NCBI GenBank assembly: GCA_964389925.1
Contig: CAYMGE010000003.1
Location: 1-64,000, forward strand
Length of the DNA: 64,000 nt
Source of the DNA: CALECP01 sp964389925
GTDB taxonomy: Bacteria > Chloroflexota > Anaerolineae > Promineifilales > Promineifilaceae
Reading direction: 5' to 3'
Below the pieces are notes generated by a model. That model did no database searches and was not told the DNA's origin. It saw nothing but the letters and a program-made list of their open reading frames with translations. The translations under genes and the position numbers were made by a program. Below, in pieces: positions 33,099 to 41,327 of this stretch (position 1 is the first letter of the stretch; each line of letters opens with the position of its first letter).

Positions 33099-35546
33099 TT
33101 ACACCTTAACCCGCTCCGACTTCGGATCATAAAACGGCCGCAACGACGCTTTCGCCGCCACACGCTCACCCGCTACCTCAATCTCATAACTCCCTTCGCG
33201 CACATATTTTGCCGTCACAATGTCGCCATCAGGCCGCGAAACATACCCCAACCCACACGCCGCACCGAGCGTGTGCGCGAACATGCCCGACGTGATGTAG
33301 CCGACCATTTCGCCATCACGCCAAATCGGTTCATTGTGATAGAGCATGTAGCTGTCATCTTCCAGCAGGAACTGCACAAGCCGCTTTTTGACACCATTTT
33401 TCTTTTGCGCCAGCAGCACATCGCGCCCGTTAAATTCAGGCTTGTCAAACTTGACCGCAAAGCGCAATCCCGCTTCAAACGGCGTTTCCTCATCAGTGAT
33501 GTCATCACCCCAGTGACGATACCCTTTTTCGATACGCAGCGACCCCATCGCGTGATACCCCGCGTTGACCACGCCCAAATCTGCGCCAGCTTCCATGATT
33601 GCGTCATAGATGTGCTGTGCAAACTCGGTCGGCGCGTTGATCTCCCAGCCCAGTTCACCAACGTAAGTCATGCGCGTGGCGCGAACCCGTGCGTAGGCGA
33701 GATCGATCTCTTGTGACGTGCCAAATGGGAATGCCGCATTGCTCAAATCGGCGTTAGTTAGTTTGGAAAGCAGTTTGCGCGAGTTCGGCCCCATCACGCC
33801 GAGCATCACGTAGCCAGCGGTCACGTCGGTGACGGTGACAAACTCATCCGCTTTGATTTCGCGCTTGAGCCAGCTCAACGTGCGTGTTTGCGTTGCCGCT
33901 GCGTCGAGTAGATAGAACTCATCGGCTGCAATGCGCGTGATGGTCACGTCGCCCTCAATGCCGCCGCGCTCGTTGAGCAACTGCGTATAGGCGACTTTGC
34001 CGATTGGGACATCGATCTGATTGCCACACACACGATTGAGGAAATGCACTGCGTCGCGCCCCTGAATCATAAATTTGCTGAATGAGGTTTGGTCGAAGAC
34101 GGCGACCGCTTCGCGGGTGGCGCGGTGTTCTTCGGCCGAAAATTCAAACCAATTCTGTCGTCCATACGTGTACTCATATTTCGGCTCAACCCCTTCGGGC
34201 GCATACCAGTTCGGCCGTTCCCACCCCGCAACCGTGCCAAAACACGCCCCCTGCGCCTTGAGTCGATCATGCAGCGTCGATTTCCGCACGTTGCGCCCCG
34301 TCTCAAATTGATAGAAAGGCCAGTGCATCGCGTAGAGCAGCCCCAACCCCTCCGTCACGCGATCGCGCAGGAAAAGCGCATTGTTCATAAACGGCGCATT
34401 CCGACGCACATCGACATCCCACAAATCCATCGGCGGATGCCCATTCACAATCCACTCCGCGAGAACCTTGCCCGCCCCACCCGACGACTGAATCCCTATC
34501 GAGTTGAACCCCGCCGCAACATAAAAATTCTTGACCTCTGGCGATTCGCCTAGGTGATAGCGGTCGTCGGGCGTGAACGCTTCGGGGCCGTTGAAGAAGG
34601 TGTGAATCCCCGCCTGTTCCGTAATCGGCATTCGGTGCGCCATCGCGTCAAACGCCTTATCGAGGTGATCCCAATCCTCCGCTAGGCGGATAAACGAGCG
34701 GTCAGGAATGCCGTTCATGCCCCACGGCTTTGCGTTTGGCTCAAAAAACCCCGCCAAAATCGCGCCGACTTCTTCGCGGTAGTAGGTGTAGCCGCCGGGA
34801 TCGCGCAGCGTGGGCAAATCTTTTTGCAGTCCTTCGATGGGTTCGGTGATGATGTAGAAATGTTCGGCCGCATGAAGCGGAACATTGACCCCCGCCATCT
34901 TGCCGACCTCACGCCCCCACATCCCCGCGCAGTTGACGACGATCTCACAAGAAACATCCCCCTGATCGGTAGAAACGCCCGTAACCTTGCCATTTTTGGT
35001 CGAGACACCCGTTACCTTGATCTCTTCTAAAATCGTCGCGCCGTACATGCGTGCGCCCTTTGCAAACGCCATCGTCGTGTCAGACGGGTTTGTGCGCCCA
35101 TCACCGGGCAACCAAACCGCACCAACGAGATCACTGGCATTCATCAGCGGCCAGTAAGCCGCCGCCTCGCTTGGCGTAATCACCTCGACCTCAAGCCCAA
35201 ACACCTTCGCCATCGACGCGCCGCGCTTGAGTTCTTCAAAGCGTTCTTGATTGTTGGCGACCGAAATCGAGCCGTTTTGGATAAAGCCCGTCTCCTGCCC
35301 CGTCTCTTCGGCGAGTCCCATCATCAAATTGGACGTGTACTGCGCCAGCTTGGTCATGTTCTGGGTCGCACGCAACTGCCCGACGAGACCCGCTGCGTGC
35401 CACGTCGTTCCCGACGTCAGCGTCTTGCGCTCAAGGAGCAACACGTCGGTCATTCCCAATTTTGTCAGGTGGTAGGCGATGCTACACCCGACGATTCCGC
35501 CGCCGATGATGACGACTTGGCTGTGTGTTGGTAATTTTTGTGTCAT
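33099..35546 (-). CDS. FAD-dependent dimethylglycine/sarcosine dehydrogenase-like protein with GcvT domain (copy 2)
   Basis: 815 aa, same architecture as copy 1: DAO-type FAD domain with GGGIVG (15-20) and SGTTWHAAG (His50, likely covalent FAD site), then the GcvT-type THF domain (MTYVGELGWEINAPTEFAQH, EKGYRHWGDDITDEETPFEA). The paralogues are clearly diverged, so they probably act on different methylation states (for example dimethylglycine and sarcosine) or related amines. It lies directly downstream of the MttB-family gene with a hairpin plus T-run between them. Confidence 0.88.
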   Translation of the reverse strand: MTQKLPTHSQVVIIGGGIVGCSIAYHLTKLGMTDVLLLERKTLTSGTTWHAAGLVGQLRATQNMTKLAQYTSNLMMGLAEETGQETGFIQNGSISVANNQERFEELKRGASMAKVFGLEVEVITPSEAAAYWPLMNASDLVGAVWLPGDGRTNPSDTTMAFAKGARMYGATILEEIKVTGVSTKNGKVTGVSTDQGDVSCEIVVNCAGMWGREVGKMAGVNVPLHAAEHFYIITEPIEGLQKDLPTLRDPGGYTYYREEVGAILAGFFEPNAKPWGMNGIPDRSFIRLAEDWDHLDKAFDAMAHRMPITEQAGIHTFFNGPEAFTPDDRYHLGESPEVKNFYVAAGFNSIGIQSSGGAGKVLAEWIVNGHPPMDLWDVDVRRNAPFMNNALFLRDRVTEGLGLLYAMHWPFYQFETGRNVRKSTLHDRLKAQGACFGTVAGWERPNWYAPEGVEPKYEYTYGRQNWFEFSAEEHRATREAVAVFDQTSFSKFMIQGRDAVHFLNRVCGNQIDVPIGKVAYTQLLNERGGIEGDVTITRIAADEFYLLDAAATQTRTLSWLKREIKADEFVTVTDVTAGYVMLGVMGPNSRKLLSKLTNADLSNAAFPFGTSQEIDLAYARVRATRMTYVGELGWEINAPTEFAQHIYDAIMEAGADLGVVNAGYHAMGSLRIEKGYRHWGDDITDEETPFEAGLRFAVKFDKPEFNGRDVLLAQKKNGVKKRLVQFLLEDDSYMLYHNEPIWRDGEMVGYITSGMFAHTLGAACGLGYVSRPDGDIVTAKYVREGSYEIEVAGERVAAKASLRPFYDPKSERVKV

Positions 35547-35550
35547 ATTG

Positions 35551-35587
35551 GAAAAAGAGGTTCCACCTTTTGAAAGGTGGAACCTCT
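35551..35587 (-). terminator. intrinsic terminator or attenuator between mttB-like and DMGDH copy 2
   Basis: AGAGGTTCCACCTTT (35556-35570) pairs perfectly with 35573-35587. On the minus strand the stem is followed by TTTTTCC and then, within 10 bases, the ATG of copy 2. It can set the ratio of the two proteins or act as a regulated attenuator. Its outline matches the hairpin at 31444-31476. Confidence 0.65.
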
Positions 35588-35590
35588 AGG

Positions 35591-37153
35591 TTAAAACATC
35601 CAGCGGCGATCACCTTTCAACATATTCTCACGCGGCAAAACGATGTTGTACCGCCGCCGAATCTCCTCATCCTTCTTGGGATCGATGTACGTTGGGTAAT
35701 GCTGGCTGAGGATTTCTTTTGTGCGTTGCCGAGCGCGTTCGACGATGGTTTGGCTGCCCATTTCCATCCAGACGGCAGGCGGGTAGCGGTCGCCCATCGG
35801 CGGATAGTAATAATCTGTTTCCATGCGGGCGATGGTTTGATCGCTGCCCAAGAAATGGCCTTCGCCGTAGATCACTTTTTCGATTACGTCGTAGGAGAGG
35901 GTTTCGTCGGAGACTTCGATTCCTCGGACGGTTCGGCCGATTGCCCCCAAATTATCATTATCGATCACAAAACTCTCAATACATGATGCCATCAAGCTGG
36001 CGTGCATCCCTGCACTTTCCATGATGAGATCAGCCCCCGCATTCGCTGCTAATGCCATCGTGTAGCCGCGCTCCATCCCCGCCTGTGCGTCGGGAGCCTT
36101 TGAGTCGGTCATCCCCGCCGCGCAGCTATTGGGCAAGTTGTAGTAGGAAGCCATCTGTGAACAACCCGCGACGAGTAAGCCTAGTTCGGCCGCCCCCGCA
36201 CACATCGCCCCCGTCCGTAAATCAGAAACAAACGGCCACGTCCCCAAATTGGCGCGGCAGTTTGGATCAATTAAGTAAGCAAAAATTAAACCCGCGAGAC
36301 ATTCACAAATCGCCTGCACGATGGTTCCCGCGAGTGCGGCGGGGCTGGTTGCGCCGGCTTGGGCGGCCGATAGCAGCGTAATCGGCATCCCGCTGCGTGC
36401 CGCCGCTTCTAGGGCATCACACGATTCTTCCGCAAAGCGCAATGGTGGCACAACGTGGCAGCATGAGATTGAGCAGAACGGCTTTTTGCGGAACTCCCCT
36501 TCCCCGCCCAGCACGTAATCCATCATCTCAACCGCCGCATAGACGTTCTCGCCGACGACAAAACTCGCGCCGATATGCTTCGTCGTTCCGCTCATCGCAG
36601 CGTAGACGGTGTTCATATCGACATCAAACATCGTCGGCGCGTCGCGCGTGACGTTAGTGCGCCAGAAGTAGTGGATGTGGTCGAGCGTGTCAACCAGTCG
36701 AGCGATGTCGTAGAGGTCGGTTGAGGTCGATTCGCGGAACATGCCCGATTTGAAGTCGATAATTTCGGGCGCGGCTCCCCCTGTTCCGAAGTGGACGCGG
36801 TTGCCGCCGATTTCTAAATCATGTTTGGGGTCTTGCCCCGGCATGATGAAATTTTTCGGCGCGTTGGCGATGACCTCTTCCACCAATCCACGTGGATAGT
36901 GCAAGCGTCCATCGTCTGTCATCCAGCCCCCCGCCGCCGTCACAATTTCGATCATTGACGGAATCGCTTGGGCAAAGCCAAAGTTTTCCATAACATCGAG
37001 AACCGTGTGGTGAATGCGCTCCATCTCACGATCTGTTAGCGGCTTATACTGTCCACCGACAAATCCCGGTCGAACTGATTTAGACTTTTTCATGTTGGGA
37101 GTCCACCCATCTTGGCGTGTTCTGCGTTTCCTTCTGGTACGCGATTTGCTCAT
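35591..37153 (-). CDS. MttB-superfamily methyltransferase (non-pyrrolysine, glycine-betaine/TMA type)
   Basis: 520 aa from ATG 37153, giving an Arg/Lys-rich N terminus (SKSRTRRKRRTRQ) as in other bacterial MttB-family members. The body has VRPGFVGGQYKPLTD, FGTGGAAPEIID and LVAGCSQMASYYNLPNSCAAG. There is no in-frame amber codon, so it belongs to the pyrrolysine-lacking branch that includes the glycine-betaine:corrinoid methyltransferase MtgB. No corrinoid protein or reductive activator lies nearby; its neighbours are instead two THF-linked DMGDH-like enzymes and an Lrp regulator. Substrate by context: a quaternary or tertiary methylamine. Confidence 0.85.
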   Translation of the reverse strand: MSKSRTRRKRRTRQDGWTPNMKKSKSVRPGFVGGQYKPLTDREMERIHHTVLDVMENFGFAQAIPSMIEIVTAAGGWMTDDGRLHYPRGLVEEVIANAPKNFIMPGQDPKHDLEIGGNRVHFGTGGAAPEIIDFKSGMFRESTSTDLYDIARLVDTLDHIHYFWRTNVTRDAPTMFDVDMNTVYAAMSGTTKHIGASFVVGENVYAAVEMMDYVLGGEGEFRKKPFCSISCCHVVPPLRFAEESCDALEAAARSGMPITLLSAAQAGATSPAALAGTIVQAICECLAGLIFAYLIDPNCRANLGTWPFVSDLRTGAMCAGAAELGLLVAGCSQMASYYNLPNSCAAGMTDSKAPDAQAGMERGYTMALAANAGADLIMESAGMHASLMASCIESFVIDNDNLGAIGRTVRGIEVSDETLSYDVIEKVIYGEGHFLGSDQTIARMETDYYYPPMGDRYPPAVWMEMGSQTIVERARQRTKEILSQHYPTYIDPKKDEEIRRRYNIVLPRENMLKGDRRWMF

Positions 37154-37164
37154 AGGTTGTGTGA

Positions 37165-37195
37165 GGGGAGGCTTTCCTGTGTGGAGAGCCTCCCC
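37165..37195 (-). promoter_or_regulatory. leader hairpin before the mttB-like gene
   Basis: GGGGAGGCT (37165-37173) and AGCCTCCCC (37187-37195) form a perfect 9-bp stem ending 11 bases from ATG 37153. Each gene of the methylamine cluster thus has a hairpin immediately before its start. An alternative ATG at 37207 would make this sequence coding. Confidence 0.45.
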
Positions 37196-37354
37196 CGAAT
37201 TGTTCATAACTTAATCTTTCGATGCGGCTCGCTGCATTAAGGGTTGCAACTTTCGGCAAGTAGCGTACAGTATTGTTGCTTTTTTTTCAAATTATTAGCC
37301 ATTTTCTGCGTTTTCCGCAAAACGTTGGTGTTTTTGGAAGGCATGTATCGGAAA

Positions 37355-37384
37355 TTGCAACTCCCGACGCATCCATCTTTTAAT
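37355..37384 (+). promoter_or_regulatory. predicted promoter of the Lrp-family gene
   Basis: TTGCAA (37355-37360), 18-bp spacer, TTTAAT (37379-37384), then six bases to ATG 37391. No Shine-Dalgarno, so the transcript is probably leaderless. Confidence 0.45.
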
Positions 37385-37390
37385 TTCTAC

Positions 37391-37867
37391 ATGAACAACT
37401 CGCGTTTAAGCTCACTCGACCAACTCGACTTCTCCATCATGAACCATCTGCGTGATGATGGTCGTAAATCATTCACTGAATTGGCCGATATGTTGGGGGT
37501 TTCTGCCAGCACGATCCGCAATCGCTATGCGAAGCTAGTTGAGGAGAATGTATTGCAAGTGTACGGGCGCATTCATCCAGAACATGTGGGTCAGATCGCT
37601 TACGCGCACATTTTGATCGACGTGCGACCATCGGCCGAAATCAATTCAGTTATAGACGGAATCATCGCATTTCCAGAGGTATGTTTTGTGGCAGTAGCGA
37701 CAGGAGAATACAATCTCGTTGTCGATGTGATGTGCCAAAACAATGACCATCTCTTAGAGCTGACCAATGAACGGCTCAATCAATTAGAGGGCGTTTACAA
37801 GACAAAAGTAAATATGTACACGCGGCTAATTATGGCGGCGCAACCCGATCTGAGTGGGTATTTTTGA
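37391..37867 (+). CDS. Lrp/AsnC-family transcriptional regulator
   Basis: 158 aa, normal Lrp size. Winged-helix N terminus: LDQLDFSIMNHLRDDGRKSF, TELADMLGVSASTIRNRYAK with the recognition helix; RAM effector domain from about residue 65 (AYAHILIDVRPSAEINSVID). Lrp proteins sense amino acids and often control the divergent operon. It diverges from the mttB-like gene across 237 bp, so it probably regulates methylamine or betaine use. ATG 37391 is used; the frame continues upstream without homology. Confidence 0.9.
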   Translation: MNNSRLSSLDQLDFSIMNHLRDDGRKSFTELADMLGVSASTIRNRYAKLVEENVLQVYGRIHPEHVGQIAYAHILIDVRPSAEINSVIDGIIAFPEVCFVAVATGEYNLVVDVMCQNNDHLLELTNERLNQLEGVYKTKVNMYTRLIMAAQPDLSGYF

Positions 37868-37927
37868 TCGGCCGATTTCCCATACGCCCAGCCCAAAAAC
37901 CTTAAATCGACTTGACTTCCACGCTCG

Positions 37928-38782
37928 TTATTTGACTGCCCCCAGTGTTAAACCACCAATGAAGTAACGTTGTAATGCCAGAAAAACGATCACTGTCGGA
38001 AACGCGCCAAGCAATGCACCTGCAACAATCAATGGCCAATTACTGATGTACTGCCCTTGCAATGTCGAAAGCCCTGCCGTGATTGGCTTGATACTGTCAC
38101 TGCTCATCAACATCAACGCCCAGATGTAATCGTTGAAAATCCATGTAAATTCAAGCGTGGCGATGGCAGCAATGCCCGGAATGGTCAGCGGCATGACGAT
38201 ACGACGATAGATGCCCCACTCTGAGCAACCGTCGATCCGCGCCGCGTCCATAATTTCACCCGGCAACGTTCGCATAAAGTTGCGAAGAACAAAGGTGCAA
38301 AAGCCAAGCTGAAACGCCGTGTGGATAATGATGACACCCCAATATGTGTCGTAAAGGCCAACATTTCTCGTCAGATAAAAGACGGGCAGGAGCAGAATTT
38401 GGAACGGCAACATTGTTCCAGCGACGTACATAAAGTAGATGACGCGATTGCCCGTGAATTTATGCCGCGCAAGGGCATAGGCTGACAGAGAGGACAAGAA
38501 AATTGTTGCGAAGAGCGCAGGGATAGTGATGATAAAGCTGTTGAGCAAATAGCGATCTACTCGTGCGCCTGTCCATGCCTCACCATAGTTTGAAAATGAA
38601 ATTTCACGCGGAATGCTCCAGAATCCATTGAGCGTAATATCATCCATTGTGCGGACAGACGTGATTAACGCACCAAAGAACGGGGTCATGTAGATGACCG
38701 TGAAAGCGAGCAAGAAAATAAAGAGGAGTGTTTTGCCCCAGCTAAATGATTTACGGCGGGGGACGGTGCCTAAAGTTGCCAT
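37928..38782 (-). CDS. ABC sugar-type importer permease, MalG family
   Basis: 284 aa with six membrane helices and the permease EAA-type loop (EIMDAARIDGCSEWGIYRRI followed by VMPLTIPGI). This is the MalG-like (second) permease of a carbohydrate uptake CUT1 system. It lies 2 bp after the partner permease gene, with GGAG for its own start. No ATPase gene is in the cluster, so a shared MsmX/UgpC-like ATPase elsewhere must serve it. Confidence 0.92.
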   Translation of the reverse strand: MATLGTVPRRKSFSWGKTLLFIFLLAFTVIYMTPFFGALITSVRTMDDITLNGFWSIPREISFSNYGEAWTGARVDRYLLNSFIITIPALFATIFLSSLSAYALARHKFTGNRVIYFMYVAGTMLPFQILLLPVFYLTRNVGLYDTYWGVIIIHTAFQLGFCTFVLRNFMRTLPGEIMDAARIDGCSEWGIYRRIVMPLTIPGIAAIATLEFTWIFNDYIWALMLMSSDSIKPITAGLSTLQGQYISNWPLIVAGALLGAFPTVIVFLALQRYFIGGLTLGAVK

Positions 38783-38784
38783 GA

Positions 38785-39714
38785 TTAATACTCCAATTCA
38801 TCTTGCATGACGCGCCAGAGGTACAGCACGATGAAGATAAAGCTCAAGAAGAAAAGGACGACCGCTGTCGCCGCGCCCAAACCCTGTTTGTAATTGTTAA
38901 ATGCCTGAATGTACATCAGGTTGGCGAGAACGTTAGTTCCCTGTGTGCCACGTGTCATGATATTGACGAGATCGAAAGAGCGCAAAGAGTCGATGACGGA
39001 GATGACGACAACGATGGTGGTCACTGGCGCAAGTAGCGGAAAGGTGATATAGCGAAACTTTGTCCAAGCGGTTGCGCCATCGACTTCGGCCGCATCCAGT
39101 AACGACTCCGGCACATTTTTCAGCCCTGCCACATACAAAATCATGATGTACCCGATCTGTCGCCAGACAGCGGCCGCAATCACACAATACGTCGCAATAT
39201 CCTTGTCACCTAACCAACCAGGCAAACTTTCTGCGGGGACACCAATAGCTGACAGAATGGCGTTGAGCAAACCTGCGCGTGGGTTATAGACCCAACCCCA
39301 AATCAGCGCGATGACGGCGAGAGAAAGTACCTGTGGCAGAAAAATCCCGACTTTGAAAAGACGCTCGCCACGCACGCCCTGATTGAGCATAACGGCAAGT
39401 GCGAGTCCCAATATGAACGGCACCGTGATAAAGGTAATCAACCAAAGCGCATTATTGCGTAGCGATATTTCAAAATTGGACATAATCGGCTGTCCAATGC
39501 TGCCGAATAGTTTCTGAAAGTTTTCTAGGCCGATAAATTCGGCTTCGAGCATGGGGCCGACACCGTCATAGTTGGTGAGACTGAGATAAAAGGTTAGGAG
39601 CATCGGGCCGATGATCCAGACGAGATAAAGTAATAACGGGGGTGCGACAAAAAAATATGGGGCGATGTTGCGCTTTTTGCGGGAGGGGGATTGTGGGGAA
39701 TTTAGGGCTGTCAT
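38785..39714 (-). CDS. ABC sugar-type importer permease, MalF family
   Basis: 309 aa with six membrane helices and an EAA loop (LLDAAEVDGATAWTKFRYIT). MalF-like first permease of the CUT1-type importer. The gene begins one base before the heptamer hairpin at 39715-39784, so its translation start is adjacent to a strong RNA structure, an arrangement that could lower permease output relative to the binding protein. Confidence 0.92.
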   Translation of the reverse strand: MTALNSPQSPSRKKRNIAPYFFVAPPLLLYLVWIIGPMLLTFYLSLTNYDGVGPMLEAEFIGLENFQKLFGSIGQPIMSNFEISLRNNALWLITFITVPFILGLALAVMLNQGVRGERLFKVGIFLPQVLSLAVIALIWGWVYNPRAGLLNAILSAIGVPAESLPGWLGDKDIATYCVIAAAVWRQIGYIMILYVAGLKNVPESLLDAAEVDGATAWTKFRYITFPLLAPVTTIVVVISVIDSLRSFDLVNIMTRGTQGTNVLANLMYIQAFNNYKQGLGAATAVVLFFLSFIFIVLYLWRVMQDELEY

Positions 39715-39784
39715 GGTATTCGGTATACGGTATTCGGTGTACGGTCAAACTTCACCGATTACCGTATACCGAATACCGATTACC
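39715..39784. repeat. large heptamer-repeat hairpin between binding protein and permease genes
   Basis: Ten 7-bp units in one register, starting GGTATTC, GGTATAC, GGTATTC, GGTGTAC and ending GTATACC, GAATACC, GATTACC. The arms 39715-39731 and 39761-39777 pair perfectly over 17 bp and the stem continues inward with one mismatch. It can act like the REP structures between malE and malF, protecting the upstream binding-protein mRNA. Confidence 0.8.
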
Positions 39785-39812
39785 CAGCGTTTAGCTAACG
39801 AGCGTTAGCCGC

Positions 39813-41210
39813 TCACTCTTCAGCGAAAATCTCAAGACGGGCTGCTTCGAGCTGCTCTAGGACTGCATCAACTTGTGATGGGTCATCCCAGAAAGCCATA
39901 AAGCCGTCCATGCCGACATCAGCCATTTCGGGGGTAGTGTCGCGGTCGAAGAATTGGAGGACGAGATCGGCCGAATTGATCAACGCAATCCCCTTCTGTG
40001 TTGCATCATCATAAATGGTAATGTCAACGTCGCCATTCGTCGCTAGGCGACCAACTTCTTCAGCAGCCTGTTGCTGGACTTCTGCGCTACCCAAGTAGGC
40101 CAAGAACGCTTTTGCACCTTCGGGGTTCGCGGCCGAGTTTGCGAGGAAGAAGCCATCCGTTGGGGCATCCTCACCAATTGGGACATCGTTAATCATTGGG
40201 AATTGGAAGAAATCGAGGTCATCTTGCAACTCATCTGGGAAGCTGTCTTGGATAAATTGACCCATCAAGTACATTGCTGCTTCGCCCTGTGCTAGCGGAT
40301 CAACCGCTTCTTGCCAGCTATACGCTGCGGGGTCTTCGATGAAACAGTTGCGCTCAAATAGCTCATTCCAGTGCATCATCGTCTCTTTGACGCGATCATC
40401 TGTGTAGCTTTCCGTGCCGAGCATGAGGTCAAGGTGGAACTGTGGCCCGTTTGTCCGCATGTTCAAATAGTCAAACCATGCAGCAGCCGTCCAGCGGAAC
40501 TTTGTGCCAATCGTGATTGGGATATACCCTGCATCGTTTAACACGTCACAAGCGTTCAAATACTCATCCCACGTTGTTGGGATATCCAGACCAACTTCTT
40601 CAAAGATGGAGGGACGATAATAAACTGCCCACCAATAGTAGCTGATTGGGAGGAAGTACGCTTCGCCATCTACCTCAGAAAGTGCGCGGAAACCCTTTGG
40701 ATAGCTGTCGTTCCAGCCTTCGCTTTCCCACACGTCGCTGATTGGCAAAATCAGCCCTTTGTCGATGAAGAAGCGGGCGCGGTTGCCAGCAAACCAAGTC
40801 AAAACGTCAGGTGCTGGTTCAGCGACCAAGTAAGCGCGAATCGCTTGCTTGAAATCTTCATGGTTGACAGTGCTGTGCTGCACCTGCATGTCAGGGTTGG
40901 CTTCATTCCACTGTGCGACAATTTTTTCGTCGAACGCGCGTGGAACTTCATCACTCTGGTTTGAGTTGTAGACAATTGGCATTGCGTTGCGGACAACTTC
41001 AACGGTGACTTCAACTTCTTCAGTGATTGTCTCTTCAACAACACGGGTCACTTCAACCATCTCGCCTTCGACTTCAACTTCTTCGACGACGACGCGAGTG
41101 ACCTCAACTTCTTTTTCGACAATTCTTTCAACGATTTCGGGCTCAGGAGCAGCACAAGCAGCAACGAGAAGTGCCAGTGCAAGGACAAGGAAATAGTGGG
41201 AACGTCTCAT
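39813..41210 (-). CDS. ABC importer extracellular solute-binding lipoprotein
   Basis: 465 aa from ATG 41210 (GAGGAG 7 bases upstream). Lipobox at Cys19 (LALALLVAAC). Residues about 22-70 are a repetitive Val/Glu/Lys stretch such as ERIVEKEVEVTRVVVEEVEV, a spacer typical of Chloroflexota binding proteins. The rest is a family 1-type sugar-binding fold (YLNACDVLNDAGYIPITIGT, AMYLMGQFIQDSFPDELQDD). First gene of the three-gene importer operon. The ligand is probably a sugar or oligosaccharide by family, though its neighbourhood with methylamine genes leaves other ligands possible. Confidence 0.92.
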   Translation of the reverse strand: MRRSHYFLVLALALLVAACAAPEPEIVERIVEKEVEVTRVVVEEVEVEGEMVEVTRVVEETITEEVEVTVEVVRNAMPIVYNSNQSDEVPRAFDEKIVAQWNEANPDMQVQHSTVNHEDFKQAIRAYLVAEPAPDVLTWFAGNRARFFIDKGLILPISDVWESEGWNDSYPKGFRALSEVDGEAYFLPISYYWWAVYYRPSIFEEVGLDIPTTWDEYLNACDVLNDAGYIPITIGTKFRWTAAAWFDYLNMRTNGPQFHLDLMLGTESYTDDRVKETMMHWNELFERNCFIEDPAAYSWQEAVDPLAQGEAAMYLMGQFIQDSFPDELQDDLDFFQFPMINDVPIGEDAPTDGFFLANSAANPEGAKAFLAYLGSAEVQQQAAEEVGRLATNGDVDITIYDDATQKGIALINSADLVLQFFDRDTTPEMADVGMDGFMAFWDDPSQVDAVLEQLEAARLEIFAEE

Positions 41211-41235
41211 ATTTCTCCTCTCTCGGATAATAATC

Positions 41236-41267
41236 AACCGCACAGGTTTATAGGAGGGTGTGCGGTT
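41236..41267. promoter_or_regulatory. palindromic operator candidate upstream of the importer operon
   Basis: AACCGCACA (41236-41244) and TGTGCGGTT (41259-41267) are perfect inverted repeats 14 bp apart, 26 bp before the binding-protein ATG. A minus-strand TATAAA lies between the arms, so a bound repressor would cover the promoter. It could also fold as an mRNA hairpin. Confidence 0.5.
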
Positions 41268-41327
41268 CGCTTTTGACAATTCATCAACGGCGACGAATTG
41301 TAGGACGGCTAATTTATCGGATATACG

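Noticed and set aside
35591..37153. Pyrrolysine codon (in-frame amber) in the MttB-like gene
   Set aside because: The frame is open throughout with no TAG, so it belongs to the non-pyrrolysine branch.
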